The notes beneath the pieces are model-generated. The model was not told the origin of the DNA. It worked only from the letters and a program-made list of their open reading frames with translations, and did no database searches. A program made the translations under genes and the position numbers. Shown in pieces: positions 34,942-44,796 of a DNA stretch of 64,000 nucleotides. Every line of letters starts with the position of its first letter. Position 1 is the stretch's first letter. The DNA is from SAR116 cluster bacterium AG-335-B03 (GTDB taxonomy: Bacteria > Pseudomonadota > Alphaproteobacteria > Puniceispirillales > Marisalimonadaceae). Location: assembly GCA_003282435.1 (NCBI GenBank), contig QBZG01000001.1:62001-126000 (forward strand), written 5' to 3'.

Positions 34942-36066
34942 CTAATTTTTATTTCTTTTGACTAAACTTAAATAAAATATAGAATAGATCGTAAAAATTA
35001 TTACAAAAAAACTTATACTTTCATTATCTTTCAAATTAGAATCAAATTTAAAAAACAAGAATATAATTGAAGGTAACAAAGCGATTATATTTATAATTAA
35101 ACCTGTAAGAGCGTTATTATTTATAATATACTTTTTTGGTAAATTTATTTTTTTAATGTTGGCGTGTAAGATAGTATGTAAATGCAAATTATCTGGTTGC
35201 GTAAGATTAGATGAATTATATATTCGCCTAAAAACTGTGAATATTAGTTCCCAAATTGGATAGATCATTATTATAAGCGCATTTAACATATTAAAATTAT
35301 TTAAGGTGTTACTCATATAGATTAATAAAGTAGATAAAATTGCACCTAAAAAATAAGATCCTCCATCGCCTAAAAAAATGATTCCTTTTGGCCAATTAAA
35401 AACTAAAAATCCTAACAAAGATCCGATAAATATAAATAAAAAATTGACTAAAAATAAATCCTTAGAATGACTTGCATACACTAATAAAATTACGTTAACA
35501 AGTATTACAAAAATTGTTAAAAGTCCATTGGCACCATCCATCATATTAGTTGCATTTAAAGTAGAAATAATACAAATCATTGTTAAAATGACAGCAAATG
35601 TTTTGAGTTTAATAAGATTGTCTACAAAATCTATATTAGTATTTTGAATTAATTGTTCAAAACTAATCAACCATAAAAAAGTTATAATAAATAAAGCTAG
35701 AAGCCTCTTTCTTGGTTTAATATCCTTAATCAAATCTTCTACAAACCCTATTAAAAAAATAACACTACAGTAAAAGTAAATAGAAAGAAGACCATCTTTA
35801 TTATTTATTTCAAAAAAAAATTCAGAGATTTTAATCATTAAAAAGATAGACAATACTATTGAAAGACCACCTATTCTTTTAATATTATTATCATGAATTT
35901 TTTGAGAGCCTTTTGTATGATCAATTGAATAACGATTAGGAATAATTTTTTCTTTAATAAAAATTAAAGTTAACAGCATGCTTATAATAAATGAACCAGA
36001 TACTAAAAACAATATCTCTAAATTATCAAATAAAAAGGTCAATTTAAGTTCCCTTATTCTTTGCAT
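34942..36066 (-). CDS. WecA/WbpL-like polyprenyl-phosphate glycosyl-1-phosphate transferase
   Basis: Membrane enzyme of 374 residues with about ten helices, of the MraY/WecA family, which starts O-antigen or other lipid-linked glycan synthesis by moving a HexNAc-1-phosphate from a UDP sugar to undecaprenyl phosphate. Diagnostic motifs are HDNNIKRIGGL, NATNMMDGANGL with the catalytic Asp residues, and FLGDGGSYFLGA. The C-terminal LHLHTILH region gives the His-rich loop that separates WecA-like from MraY enzymes. The ATG lies 23 nt inside murQ, so the pair is coupled. It is the only initiating transferase in the window. Confidence 0.88.
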   Translation of the reverse strand: MQRIRELKLTFLFDNLEILFLVSGSFIISMLLTLIFIKEKIIPNRYSIDHTKGSQKIHDNNIKRIGGLSIVLSIFLMIKISEFFFEINNKDGLLSIYFYCSVIFLIGFVEDLIKDIKPRKRLLALFIITFLWLISFEQLIQNTNIDFVDNLIKLKTFAVILTMICIISTLNATNMMDGANGLLTIFVILVNVILLVYASHSKDLFLVNFLFIFIGSLLGFLVFNWPKGIIFLGDGGSYFLGAILSTLLIYMSNTLNNFNMLNALIIMIYPIWELIFTVFRRIYNSSNLTQPDNLHLHTILHANIKKINLPKKYIINNNALTGLIINIIALLPSIIFLFFKFDSNLKDNESISFFVIIFTIYSIFYLSLVKRNKN

Positions 36067-36805
36067 GCAATAATGAATTAATTAATTCTTCTCTTAAAAA
36101 AAGTTTTTTATTAGTTGGTATCATATTATTCATCATACCTTTTTTTACTTTACCTAACCTAGTCATGACGAGGGTTGAGATTAAATTCAAACAAATTTTC
36201 TGAGCTGTGCCTGCTTTAAGTCTCGTTGAACCAGCAACAATTTCTGTTCCAGTATTTAAAATAATGGGAATATTAGAGTGTTTTTCCAACTCAGTATTTT
36301 TGTTATTACTTATTCCGATAGTCATTGCTCCAATTTGATTTGCAAATTTTATCACTTCAATTGTAAAAGTTGTCGATCCACTGGCAGCAATTCCTATAAC
36401 AACGTCATATGGCTTAATTTTATTTTTTACAATTTCATAAATGTTTTTACCTTTTAAATCCTCAGCACCTTCTATTGACTTTGTTAAAGCTTTTTTTCCA
36501 CCAGCAATTATAAATTTAACACGTTTAAGAGGCCATCCGAAAGTAGGGTAAAGTTCTACTCCATCTTGGACAGCTATCCTTCCTGAAGTTCCTGCTCCAA
36601 CGTATACGATCTTACTTTTTATATTATTTGATAATAAACTAACTATCTTATTAACAGATAGTTCAATTGAGTTTAACGCTACTTTGACTGATTTAAATGC
36701 CTTAAGGTGATTTTGGAGCATTATCTTTAACGCTTCTTCATTATTCAATCTGTCAATATGATAATCTTTACCAGGAATTGTTTCTGTATTTTCTTCTTCT
36801 ATCAT
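36044..36805 (-). CDS. murQ: N-acetylmuramic acid 6-phosphate etherase
   Basis: SIS-domain etherase that splits D-lactate from MurNAc-6-P to give GlcNAc-6-P in peptidoglycan recycling. Motifs: IVYVGAGTSGRIAVQDG, SIEGAED with the catalytic Glu, GIAASGST, and IVAGSTRLKAGTAQK followed by a second Asn-rich C-terminal signature. The 253 residues are shorter than the roughly 300 of E. coli MurQ, the C-terminal helical domain being reduced. It overlaps the WecA-like gene. With the amidase and NlpC/P60 genes at 12.2-13.4 kb, the window has several murein-recycling functions inside a glycan island. Confidence 0.92.
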   Translation of the reverse strand: MIEEENTETIPGKDYHIDRLNNEEALKIMLQNHLKAFKSVKVALNSIELSVNKIVSLLSNNIKSKIVYVGAGTSGRIAVQDGVELYPTFGWPLKRVKFIIAGGKKALTKSIEGAEDLKGKNIYEIVKNKIKPYDVVIGIAASGSTTFTIEVIKFANQIGAMTIGISNNKNTELEKHSNIPIILNTGTEIVAGSTRLKAGTAQKICLNLISTLVMTRLGKVKKGMMNNMIPTNKKLFLREELINSLLHAKNKGT

Positions 36806-36993
36806 TTTAAATCCAAAAACTAAGAAAATTATTATTTTTTAAATCAATAGCGTCATACTTTAAAAAAAAAGAGCAACTAGTTTTTCTAATTTGTAATATT
36901 TATTGTTCTAAAATCTTATTAATTATTCTAATAAGCCAATTTAGCATTTCTATATGGTGTTCCTATTCAGTGATTTATCAATAATTTCAAATT
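36806..36993. other. AT-rich gap of 188 nt upstream of murQ
   Basis: No gene is seen here. It contains one AT-rich inverted repeat at 36915-36935 (CTTATTA / TAATAAG, 7-nt loop) without a T-run, so it is not a convincing terminator. The gap probably holds the murQ promoter and the 3' end of the preceding minus-strand transcript. Confidence 0.3.
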
Positions 36994-38385
36994 TTAAGAA
37001 GATATCTTTATAGTTTCTTTGCTAAACATTTTAATATTTGCTAATTCGCTGTTTTTAACTTCACTTACCTTAATAATTTGTTTTTTTATACTTATTTTAT
37101 TTAATTTATTTACAACTAGACTAACATCATTTAAGTTGAAATTTTTTTCGCTTCTTCTAAATTCTGATTTTTCACCTTGTATAAATTTTCTAATAATATG
37201 AAAAGATTTAAAGCCGAATGTCTCACGAATAAATTGCTTATAATCACCTAGGTAATTAAAGAAATAACTTAAAGAGTTTTTTCTACAATACTTATTAGAT
37301 TTTATATGATCAAAAATGGCCTTGCTAACTCTTAACGATGATTTTCCATCATCACAAAAAAACCTTGATGATATTAGTTTTTTTCGTTCTTTAACCATTT
37401 TTGCAGTTGGTTTTAATTTTCCATATTTGACAATCTTTTTAATTAAAATAATAAGTTCATCAAAATTTTTAGGCTCGTGATTAATTTCACCAGGAGGCCC
37501 CTCTACTTTTAAATGTGGTGTATTTATCCATTCTATTGATATTGGCTCTTTACCTACCATAACTGCCTCAATGGCTGTTTGACAATTTAAATGAATTAAA
37601 GCTTCACAATTATTTAACCATTCAATTGCAGTACGTGTTTGGCATATTTCAAAATTAGGAAGATTCAAAAGTTTTTTATAAGGTTTATTTGACTCAAATG
37701 GATGAGGTCGAAGAACAAAATTAATATTAGTAATTTCTTTACAAACTCTCTCAATAACCTCAATAATTTTTTTATTAACCTTAAATGAATCTTTAGCATA
37801 TTGATTTGCAAATTCTTTTTCATAACCCATATCGATCATTGCTTGCGCTTCCTCATTATAATTTTTGGTAAATTTTGGATTTCCAACGGGAAAAGTAGTA
37901 TTTATTAATATAAATTTTTCATTATAAAAATTAGCTGATAATGTTTTTTTGTATGGTTGAATACAAAAATCGTATCTGGGGCAACCTGTTATTTTTAAAA
38001 TTTGATTATTAAATACATTATTTTTCTTGAAAGCTTTATACTGATCATGACCCCATAAACAATATAAATCGACTAAATTTCTATCCTTAATATTAAATAT
38101 AAATTGTGAAAAATTTTCAATATTTTTCCCTGGAGATCCTTCAGTGTCTAGAACGCATATTTTTATATTTTCTTTTTTGTATCTTTGAAGCAATTTTATA
38201 TTATTTGGCCTAAGGTAATTTGTAACAATTATGTTAGGCTTAATTGCAATAATGTCAAACGCTTGACAGTACATTGGGACTAAATAACAGACAATATTTT
38301 GTTTGGCTAAATGCCAAGCTATTAGAATTATGCCCTCTAGATCTCTTAAAGGATTGTCAACAATCAAACAAACTTTATACTTCAT
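36994..38385 (-). CDS. Surface carbohydrate biosynthesis GT-B-like protein
   Basis: A 463-residue soluble protein. VCLIVDNPLRDLEGIILIAW at the N-terminus, VLDTEGSPG, YCLWGHDQYKAF and NFVLRPHPFE, then LIHLNCQTAIEAVMVGKEPIS, match proteins annotated as surface carbohydrate biosynthesis protein, related to the capsule/SpsG/UDP-GlcNAc-2-epimerase-like GT-B fold. The role is probably transfer or polymerisation of a surface sugar, but no reaction is established that I know of. It is 8 nt downstream of a GT2 gene on the same strand. The last 100 residues are Lys- and Ser-rich and less conserved. Confidence 0.65.
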   Translation of the reverse strand: MKYKVCLIVDNPLRDLEGIILIAWHLAKQNIVCYLVPMYCQAFDIIAIKPNIIVTNYLRPNNIKLLQRYKKENIKICVLDTEGSPGKNIENFSQFIFNIKDRNLVDLYCLWGHDQYKAFKKNNVFNNQILKITGCPRYDFCIQPYKKTLSANFYNEKFILINTTFPVGNPKFTKNYNEEAQAMIDMGYEKEFANQYAKDSFKVNKKIIEVIERVCKEITNINFVLRPHPFESNKPYKKLLNLPNFEICQTRTAIEWLNNCEALIHLNCQTAIEAVMVGKEPISIEWINTPHLKVEGPPGEINHEPKNFDELIILIKKIVKYGKLKPTAKMVKERKKLISSRFFCDDGKSSLRVSKAIFDHIKSNKYCRKNSLSYFFNYLGDYKQFIRETFGFKSFHIIRKFIQGEKSEFRRSEKNFNLNDVSLVVNKLNKISIKKQIIKVSEVKNSELANIKMFSKETIKISS

Positions 38386-38393
38386 TTAAGCCC

Positions 38394-39140
38394 TTATAAA
38401 TTATAATTTAAAAAATATTTTTTTAGATATAAAAAATAGCTTTTAATGTGAAACTTAAAATGATTTAGGTTAGAGTAACTTTGTCTCTGAGCTTCATGTA
38501 CTATTGTAATATTTTTTGCCTGGGCAACATTAAGGCCAAGACTTCTTGCTCTTCTGCAAAGGTCCACATCTTCAAAATAAAGAAAGAATTCAGTGTCAAA
38601 TCCCTCAAGTTTTTTATAGTCATCATTAGAAAAAATAAGAAACATCCCTCCTATCCAATCAGTATACATAACTTTTTCATTTTCTTTAAAAGAATATTCT
38701 TTTTGCGGTATTTGCAAAATTTTTAATAATAAAAAATAAATATTTGGGAATTTACGACAATTAATAATGTGATTTTTTTGGTGATCAACAATTCTTGGTC
38801 CAAGTATATTAATTTTTTCCTTCTCTTTTAATAAAATCAAATCATTAATAATTTTATTGCTCAATCGTACATCTGGATTTATTACAAAAAAGTATTTGGT
38901 ATTGCACATTTTAAAAGCATTATTATGGTTGGTGCTAAAACCTTGTTGTGAAGAATTATAAATCCAATGAATTGGAAGGTCTTCAAACCATTTTAATTTT
39001 TTTATTTTCTCAGGTATGTTTATGGTAATAATGATACTTTCAATTTCTTCACAATTTCTTAGACTGTTTATTAGAGGCAATAATAGCGTAAACTGCCCAT
39101 GACTTACTATTGATATTGTTATTTTATTTGAATTTATCAT
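38394..39140 (-). CDS. Glycosyltransferase family 2, rhamnosyltransferase-like (WbbL type)
   Basis: GT-A fold transferase of 248 residues: ITISIVSHGQFTLLLPLINSL, YFFVINPDVRLS (DxD-like NPDV motif), DWIGGMFLIF and FFLYFEDVDLCRRARSLG, the last being the ED(V/I)DLxxR acceptor motif of rhamnosyltransferases such as WbbL. dTDP-rhamnose is made by the rfb genes of the same island, so this is a good candidate for its user. It lies between pyrC and the GT-B protein with 8-nt gaps. Confidence 0.85.
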   Translation of the reverse strand: MINSNKITISIVSHGQFTLLLPLINSLRNCEEIESIIITINIPEKIKKLKWFEDLPIHWIYNSSQQGFSTNHNNAFKMCNTKYFFVINPDVRLSNKIINDLILLKEKEKINILGPRIVDHQKNHIINCRKFPNIYFLLLKILQIPQKEYSFKENEKVMYTDWIGGMFLIFSNDDYKKLEGFDTEFFLYFEDVDLCRRARSLGLNVAQAKNITIVHEAQRQSYSNLNHFKFHIKSYFLYLKKYFLNYNL

Positions 39141-39148
39141 AATAGTTT

Positions 39149-40186
39149 TTAAATAACTTCCCAGTAAACTGGAAAATCAGGATTAAAAACTGAGATAGAA
39201 TTATTACCAACTTTTATTTGTTTTTTAAAAACAATAGGATTGTTTCGCTTCAATAATTTGATTTTAGTTTTATTTTTGCTAAGACCATAATGCTTTGAGC
39301 CATTTAAACTTGTAAATTTTTCAAGATTTTTAATAGAATTATTATCCTCAAATATTTGAGCTAATATTGACATGCAATAGGTCGCATTGAAAATACCTGC
39401 ACATCCACAACAATTTTCTTTATGAGAAGCAAAATGGGGAGCTGTATCCGTGCCTAAAAAAAACTTTTTATTACCATTAGTTGCGACTTCAATTAGAGCC
39501 CTCCTATGTTTTTCTCTTTTTAAAATTGGTAAACAATAGTTATGAGGTCTAATACCACCAACAAAAATTGCGTTTCTATTTAAGGCCAAGTGATGGGGTG
39601 TAATAGTAGCCACAAGGTTTCGATTACTTTGATTAACATACATTGTTGCATCTTCAGTAGTTATATGTTCAAGAGTGATTTTAAGTTCGGGTAATTCTTT
39701 GCAAATAAAATCAAGGTTTTGATTAATAAAAACTTTCTCTCTGTCAAAAATGTCAACTTCTTTGTGCGTTACCTCTCCATGAATTAGAAGTGGCATACCA
39801 ACTTTTGCCATTGTTTCCAATACTGGCATGATTTTTTTTATATCTTTAACACCTGAGTCAGAGTTTGTTGTTGCACCTGCAGGGTAAAGTTTAGCTGCAA
39901 ACACAGCATTATTATTATATGCTTCTTTTAAGTCGTTTTTACTGGTTTTTTCTGTCAAATATATTGTCATGAAGGGTTCAAAATCGTCGGTTTTGGGAAT
40001 AACTTTTTTTATTCTTTCCTTATATTTAATTGCTTGTTTTCCATTTAATATAGGGGGTATTAAATTAGGCATCACTATTGCTCTTGCAAAATTCCTTGTG
40101 GTTTCAGGCACAACTTCTCGCAATATTTCTCTATCTCTGAAATGAACATGCCAATCATCTGGTTTGGTAATTTCTATTTCTTCCAT
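39149..40186 (-). CDS. pyrC: Dihydroorotase (class II)
   Basis: Zinc amidohydrolase of de novo pyrimidine synthesis, 345 residues as in E. coli PyrC. It shows DDWHVHFRD (zinc His pair), AAKLYPAGATTNS (carbamylated Lys), LLIHGE, LEHITT and LGTDTAPHF (Asp). It is a core gene and marks the right border of the glycan island, but it lies only 8 nt upstream of the GT2 gene on the same strand, so it may drive island genes. UMP made from its product feeds UDP sugars. Confidence 0.96.
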   Translation of the reverse strand: MEEIEITKPDDWHVHFRDREILREVVPETTRNFARAIVMPNLIPPILNGKQAIKYKERIKKVIPKTDDFEPFMTIYLTEKTSKNDLKEAYNNNAVFAAKLYPAGATTNSDSGVKDIKKIMPVLETMAKVGMPLLIHGEVTHKEVDIFDREKVFINQNLDFICKELPELKITLEHITTEDATMYVNQSNRNLVATITPHHLALNRNAIFVGGIRPHNYCLPILKREKHRRALIEVATNGNKKFFLGTDTAPHFASHKENCCGCAGIFNATYCMSILAQIFEDNNSIKNLEKFTSLNGSKHYGLSKNKTKIKLLKRNNPIVFKKQIKVGNNSISVFNPDFPVYWEVI

Positions 40187-40275
40187 AGTTTTGATCTAAT
40201 CTTTAAAAATAAAATTTAGTATGTTAAGAGTATAATTAACTTAAATTACATTAATTAACTTTTGGGAAGTTTACT

Positions 40276-40875
40276 ATGAAAATTTCAATTATTTCTGCCA
40301 GTCATAGAACTAATTCTCAATCAAAAAAAATTTATAATGTACTTAATAATAACTTATTGAGTTTACAGCCTGATTTGGATACGTTTTCTATAGATTTAGC
40401 AGATGTTTCTTTGCCACTATGGTCACCTGATAAAAAAAGTGGCAAAGGTGTTTGGGGAGAAACCTGGAACTCATTATCAGACAATTTAAAAAGATCAGAT
40501 GGATTTATTCTGGTTGTGCCTGAGTATGGTGGTATGGCCACCCCAGCAGCTAAAAACATTTTTTTATTGTGTGGAAATGGTGAGTTGTCGCATAAACCTG
40601 GTTTAATAGTATCTGTCAGTAGTGGGAATGGTGGAGCCTATCCAATAGCAGAATTAAGAATGTCTTCTTATAAGAACACTCATATAATGTGGATACCAGA
40701 GAATATAATTATTAGAAATGTAGAAGAATTTAATCCTGGATCTCATGGTAAAAATATTCCTGAATGGTTAGATGATAGAATCGAATATGTTTTAAAGCTA
40801 CTTTTAGCTTATGCTTCAAACATGATACCGTTAAGAAAAGTTGTTAATAGGAAGGATTTTGGAAATGGAATGTAA
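40276..40875 (+). CDS. NADPH-dependent FMN reductase-like flavoprotein
   Basis: Flavodoxin-like reductase of 199 residues: [16 protein letters not shown] (FMN phosphate loop) and [17 protein letters not shown] (flavin contact). It probably reduces FMN or quinones or acts as an azoreductase-type enzyme; the substrate is unknown. ATG with a GGGAAG site. It is divergent from pyrC across 89 nt and overlaps the pterin dehydratase gene by 11 nt. Confidence 0.85.
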   Translation: MKISIISASHRTNSQSKKIYNVLNNNLLSLQPDLDTFSIDLADVSLPLWSPDKKSGKGVWGETWNSLSDNLKRSDGFILVVPEYGGMATPAAKNIFLLCGNGELSHKPGLIVSVSSGNGGAYPIAELRMSSYKNTHIMWIPENIIIRNVEEFNPGSHGKNIPEWLDDRIEYVLKLLLAYASNMIPLRKVVNRKDFGNGM

Positions 40876-41155
40876 CGATTTAATCAAAAAGTTTGAAGAA
40901 ATTGAGGGATGGAAAAAAACTAACGATGGAAGAGAGGCATTCGTCAAACTTTTCAAATTCTCTGATTTCAAACAAGCTTTTTCTTTTATGACTTCTATTG
41001 CTATGAAAGCAGAACAAATAAATCACCATCCCGAATGGGGAAACGTCTATAATAAAGTTAACATTACTCTTACAACGCATGATGTTGGGGGAATTTCTGA
41101 ATTAGATTACGAAATGGCAGTTTTTACTGAAAAGTGTTTCAAAAATTATACTTGA
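40865..41155 (+). CDS. phhB: Pterin-4-alpha-carbinolamine dehydratase
   Basis: A 96-residue protein whose key motif [14 protein letters not shown] followed by [10 protein letters not shown] is the PCD/DCoH signature, with the catalytic His residues. It dehydrates the carbinolamine formed by pterin-dependent hydroxylases; in bacteria lacking such hydroxylases it may serve folate or molybdopterin. I use the ATG at 40865, backed by AGGAAGG at 40850-40856, rather than 40841. It starts inside the flavoprotein gene. Confidence 0.9.
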   Translation: MECNDLIKKFEEIEGWKKTNDGREAFVKLFKFSDFKQAFSFMTSIAMKAEQINHHPEWGNVYNKVNITLTTHDVGGISELDYEMAVFTEKCFKNYT

Positions 41156-41173
41156 TTTTTGATTAAATAGGTT

Positions 41174-43141
41174 ATGGAAAAAGACATGTTTTCAAATCCA
41201 GTGATGTGGATTCCATCTGATGAAAAAATTGAATCTTCTCAGATGTATAAATTTATGAAAAAAATCAATGCTCAATATAATTTAAATTTAATCAGTTTCG
41301 CTGATTTACATAGTTGGTCAGTAAAAAACAAAAGTGATTTTTGGTCATTTGTTTGGGAATTCTTTGAAGTTAAAGGATCTAAAGGAGATATCCCATATAT
41401 CGACCCTGAAAACTTAATGCCAGGAAGTAAATTTTTTCCTAATGGGATTGTGAATTATGCTGAAAACATGCTCTCAGGGGATGTTTCTGGTGCTGCGATT
41501 GTTTTTAAATCTGAGGATAAAATTAGAACAGAGATTTCTTGGAAAGAGCTCAGGGGGCAAGTTACTACTTTAGCACATTTTTTACGAAAACAAGGTGTTA
41601 AAAAGGGAGACAGGGTTGCAGCATATATGCCTAACATGCCTGAAACTGTTACAATGATGTTAGCAAGTTCATCTATAGGTGCAATATTTTCATCAGCGTC
41701 TCCAGATTTTGGTGTGGATGGTGTACTTGATAGGTTTGGTCAAATTGAACCAAAAATTTTACTTACTACTGATGGTTATTGGTACAACGGTAAAGAAGTT
41801 AATATAACTAATAAAGTTTCAGACGTTGTTAAATCCTTACCTTCTTTACAAAAAGTTGTCATTGCACCACTTTTAGGAAATAAAATAGAGTATGATGCTG
41901 ATATATTTGTAAACTATAGCGTTATTCAAGAAAAATACTTTACACAAGACATATTTTTTGAACCTCTTTGTCTAGATGACCCTTTGTATATTATGTTTTC
42001 TAGTGGAACTACAGGTAAGCCTAAATGTATTGTTCATTCAAATGGCGGTATTTTATTAAAACATTTAGTTGAAATGGGTTTGCATTCTAATGCACGAAAA
42101 AAGAGTAGAGTTTTTTACTTTACAACTTGTGGATGGATGATGTGGAATTGGTTGGTGTCAGGACTTCTACTTAAATCTATAATTTATTTATATGATGGCT
42201 CCCCCTTTTTTCCAAATGCAGAAATTTTATGGGATTATGTTGATGGTGAAAAAATAAATTTCATGGGGGTTTCAGCAAAATATATTGATTCTTTAAGTAA
42301 AGAAAATATTAACATTATTAAGAAATATGAATTAAGTGACTTAGAGATAATTGGATCAACAGGATCTCCATTGGTGCATGAAAGCTTTGATTACATATAT
42401 AATAATGTAAAAAAGGATGTTTCGGTCGCAAGCTTATCAGGTGGAACAGATATAGTGGGTTGTTTTATAGGTGGTAATCCAATGTCAGTAGTTCGACGAG
42501 GTGAAATACAGGGCCCAATTTTAGGTATGGATGTTCATGTTTATAATGAAAATGGAAAATCCGTAAAAAATGAGAAAGGAGAGCTGGTTTGCTCTCAGAG
42601 CTTTCCTACTATGCCATTATATTTTTGGAATGATGCAAAGAATGAAAAATATCTTGACGCTTATTTTAGTAAATATCGAAATGTGTGGTGTCACGGAGAT
42701 TATATTGCAAAAACTGAAAATGATGGTTTCATAATTTTTGGCAGATCCGACTCCACTTTAAACCCTGGAGGAGTTCGTATTGGTACAGCTGAAATTTATA
42801 GACAAGTTGAACAAATAGAAGAAATTCTTGAAGGCCTAGTTGTAGGACAAATTTGGAAGGGTGATACAAGGGTAGTTTTATTTGTAAGATTGAAGCCCAA
42901 ATATCATTTGACACAAGACCTAATCACAAAAATAAAAACTAAAATCAAAACAGGAGCCTCTCCTAGGCATGTTCCTTCAAAAATTATTGTTGTTAATGAT
43001 ATACCTAGAACAAAATCGGGCAAAATATCGGAATTAGCCGTGCGGGATTTAATTCATAATAAAAAGATTAATAATAAAACGGCCTTATCTAATCCTGAGT
43101 GTTTAGAAGAATATAAAAATATCAAAGAATTAAGCGTCTAA
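41174..43141 (+). CDS. aacS: Acetoacetyl-CoA synthetase
   Basis: ANL-family ligase of 655 residues activating acetoacetate with ATP and CoA. It has the acetoacetyl-CoA synthetase N-terminus (MWIPSDEKIESSQMYKF), SSGTTGKPKCIVHSNGG (P-loop), TTCGWMMWNWLVSGL, CHGDYIAKTEN and the C-terminal RTKSGKISE lysine that makes the adenylate. Full length. It overlaps the convergent MFS gene by 4 nt. It may salvage ketone bodies or leucine-derived acetoacetate into acetoacetyl-CoA for the thiolase at 61.8 kb. Confidence 0.93.
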   Translation: MEKDMFSNPVMWIPSDEKIESSQMYKFMKKINAQYNLNLISFADLHSWSVKNKSDFWSFVWEFFEVKGSKGDIPYIDPENLMPGSKFFPNGIVNYAENMLSGDVSGAAIVFKSEDKIRTEISWKELRGQVTTLAHFLRKQGVKKGDRVAAYMPNMPETVTMMLASSSIGAIFSSASPDFGVDGVLDRFGQIEPKILLTTDGYWYNGKEVNITNKVSDVVKSLPSLQKVVIAPLLGNKIEYDADIFVNYSVIQEKYFTQDIFFEPLCLDDPLYIMFSSGTTGKPKCIVHSNGGILLKHLVEMGLHSNARKKSRVFYFTTCGWMMWNWLVSGLLLKSIIYLYDGSPFFPNAEILWDYVDGEKINFMGVSAKYIDSLSKENINIIKKYELSDLEIIGSTGSPLVHESFDYIYNNVKKDVSVASLSGGTDIVGCFIGGNPMSVVRRGEIQGPILGMDVHVYNENGKSVKNEKGELVCSQSFPTMPLYFWNDAKNEKYLDAYFSKYRNVWCHGDYIAKTENDGFIIFGRSDSTLNPGGVRIGTAEIYRQVEQIEEILEGLVVGQIWKGDTRVVLFVRLKPKYHLTQDLITKIKTKIKTGASPRHVPSKIIVVNDIPRTKSGKISELAVRDLIHNKKINNKTALSNPECLEEYKNIKELSV

Positions 43142-44352
43142 CCCACTTTTTTTATTTCTGAATTTACAGAAAAAGGCTCTTCTTTCACTGTTATCGTTAG
43201 AATAAATGCTATAATACCTAAAGCAACGCTTAACCACCACATATTTTCATAATTACCATAAATATCAAAAAATTTTCCACCAAGCCAAGCTCCTAACACA
43301 GCCCCTAATTGATGACAAATAAAACAGATACCTGATAAAGTTGCTAAATATTTAGGGCCTATAAAAGAAAGTATAATTGCATTTGTCATTGGTACAGTTG
43401 CTAGCCAAAATATTCCAATTAGAGCCCCAAATAAAATAGCTATTGTTGGTGAGGGCGGTGACAAAACAAATATGGTAATCGCTAATGATCTAAATAAATA
43501 TATTATTGATAAGGGCATAGGTTTTTTAATTTTTCCTCCTAGCCACCCAAAGCCTATTGTTCCTAAAATATTAGTTACACCTATGATTGCTAAGGACCAG
43601 CCGGCAACTTCCACAGAAATACCTTTTGATACTAAGTCAGTTGGAAGGTGTAACGCTATAAAAGTTACATGAAAACCGCAAACAAAAAAGCCAAGAATTA
43701 ATAGTAAATAATTTTTTTCTTTTAAAGAAAATTTAACAGTATTTTTTAAATCTTCCTTAAAAACTTGATTTTGTGCAGTAACATTATTTGGATCATTTAG
43801 AAGCGGTAAAAGAAATAATAGACAAGTAGATATTGAAGCTAAAACAAGTAAGCTTGTTTGCCATCCAAATTCTTTATTCATCCACATTGTTGGCAACACT
43901 ACAGCAAATTGACCGAATGAGCCTGCAGCGGCAACTAATCCCATAGCAATCGAGCGTTTATTCACTGGAGCCACCTTACCTGCTATACTAACAATAGTAG
44001 CCATTCCAGCCCCACCAAGACCAAACCCCATTAGAGTTGTAGCTGAAAATAATTTAATTTCTGAGGTGGGGTTACTCATGAAAAAAATGCCAGAAGCAAA
44101 ACAAATTATTCCGAATGCTAATATTTTTTGAGGGCCAAATTTATCAATTAAAATACCAAGAACAAATGTTACTAAACCCCAGACAATCGCTTGAACACCA
44201 ATAGCGAATGAAAAAAACTCTTTTCCGTCATTCATGAAAGTGGAGATTGGTTCTAAAAACAATCCAAGAGCTTGTCTTACACCCATAATCATTGCAATAA
44301 TAATAGAACATACGAGTATGATAACTTGCCAATCTACTTTTTTTATTTCCAT
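43138..44352 (-). CDS. MFS transporter, monocarboxylate/oxalate-like
   Basis: A 404-residue carrier with about 12 membrane helices. It has VLGILIDKFGPQKILAFG after helix 2 and VAPVNKRSIAMGLVAAAGSFG in helix 4-5, typical of the MFS group that includes monocarboxylate and OFA transporters. The substrate is not determined. The broken marR gene lies 22 nt upstream, so the carrier was probably a MarR target. It is convergent with acetoacetyl-CoA synthetase, so an organic acid substrate is tempting but unproven. Confidence 0.85.
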   Translation of the reverse strand: MEIKKVDWQVIILVCSIIIAMIMGVRQALGLFLEPISTFMNDGKEFFSFAIGVQAIVWGLVTFVLGILIDKFGPQKILAFGIICFASGIFFMSNPTSEIKLFSATTLMGFGLGGAGMATIVSIAGKVAPVNKRSIAMGLVAAAGSFGQFAVVLPTMWMNKEFGWQTSLLVLASISTCLLFLLPLLNDPNNVTAQNQVFKEDLKNTVKFSLKEKNYLLLILGFFVCGFHVTFIALHLPTDLVSKGISVEVAGWSLAIIGVTNILGTIGFGWLGGKIKKPMPLSIIYLFRSLAITIFVLSPPSPTIAILFGALIGIFWLATVPMTNAIILSFIGPKYLATLSGICFICHQLGAVLGAWLGGKFFDIYGNYENMWWLSVALGIIAFILTITVKEEPFSVNSEIKKVG

Positions 44353-44374
44353 CGTTATTCCTACAGTTTAAAAA

Positions 44375-44793
44375 TTAAATATGAATTTTACTTATTTTAG
44401 TTATTAAAGTGTCAATCTCTTTATAATTTTTAAAACCTAATGCTTTTATATATTTGTGTTGAGTTTCTTCCCAAATAATAATTGCTTCTCTAAGTTTGTA
44501 TTTACCAACAGTAGTTAATTGAATTATTTTATTTTTATTATCTTGTTCGTATTTATAAGAAATAAGTTTCATTTTTATTAATTGTTCAATATTACGCAAA
44601 ACAGTGGTTCTATCTAGCTCTAGAAGATATGATAAATCAGAAATATTTGTTTTACCCAATTTTTGAACATTTCTTAAAGTGCTAAACTGAGTGATTTAAG
44701 ATCAGCTTTAGCTAGAGCTGAATCATATATTTTAGTTAGATTATTACTCGCTTTTCGAAGACTTATACAATTACAAAAGGTATTATGTACCAT
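44375..44793 (-). pseudogene. MarR-family regulator disrupted by a 1-nt frameshift
   Basis: Reading from an ATG at 44793 gives MVHNTFCNCISLRKASNNLT, then KIYDSALAKADLK, the first helices of MarR proteins, then a stop after six more codons. In the shifted frame the sequence continues without a gap as ITQFSTLRNVQKLGKTN, then ELDRTTVLRNIEQLIKM (recognition helix) and the wing, ending at 44375. Adding one T to the TTT at 44695-44697 (AAA to AAAA on the coding strand) restores an approximately 139-residue MarR. The readable 3' part (94 residues from 44659) lacks the dimerisation helix. It precedes an MFS transporter. This may be a real mutation, a phase-variable tract or a base-calling error. Confidence 0.88.
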
Positions 44794-44796
44794 GAT

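Noticed and set aside
36915-36935. Inverted repeat considered as a terminator
   Set aside because: A 7-bp AT stem with no T-run on either strand.
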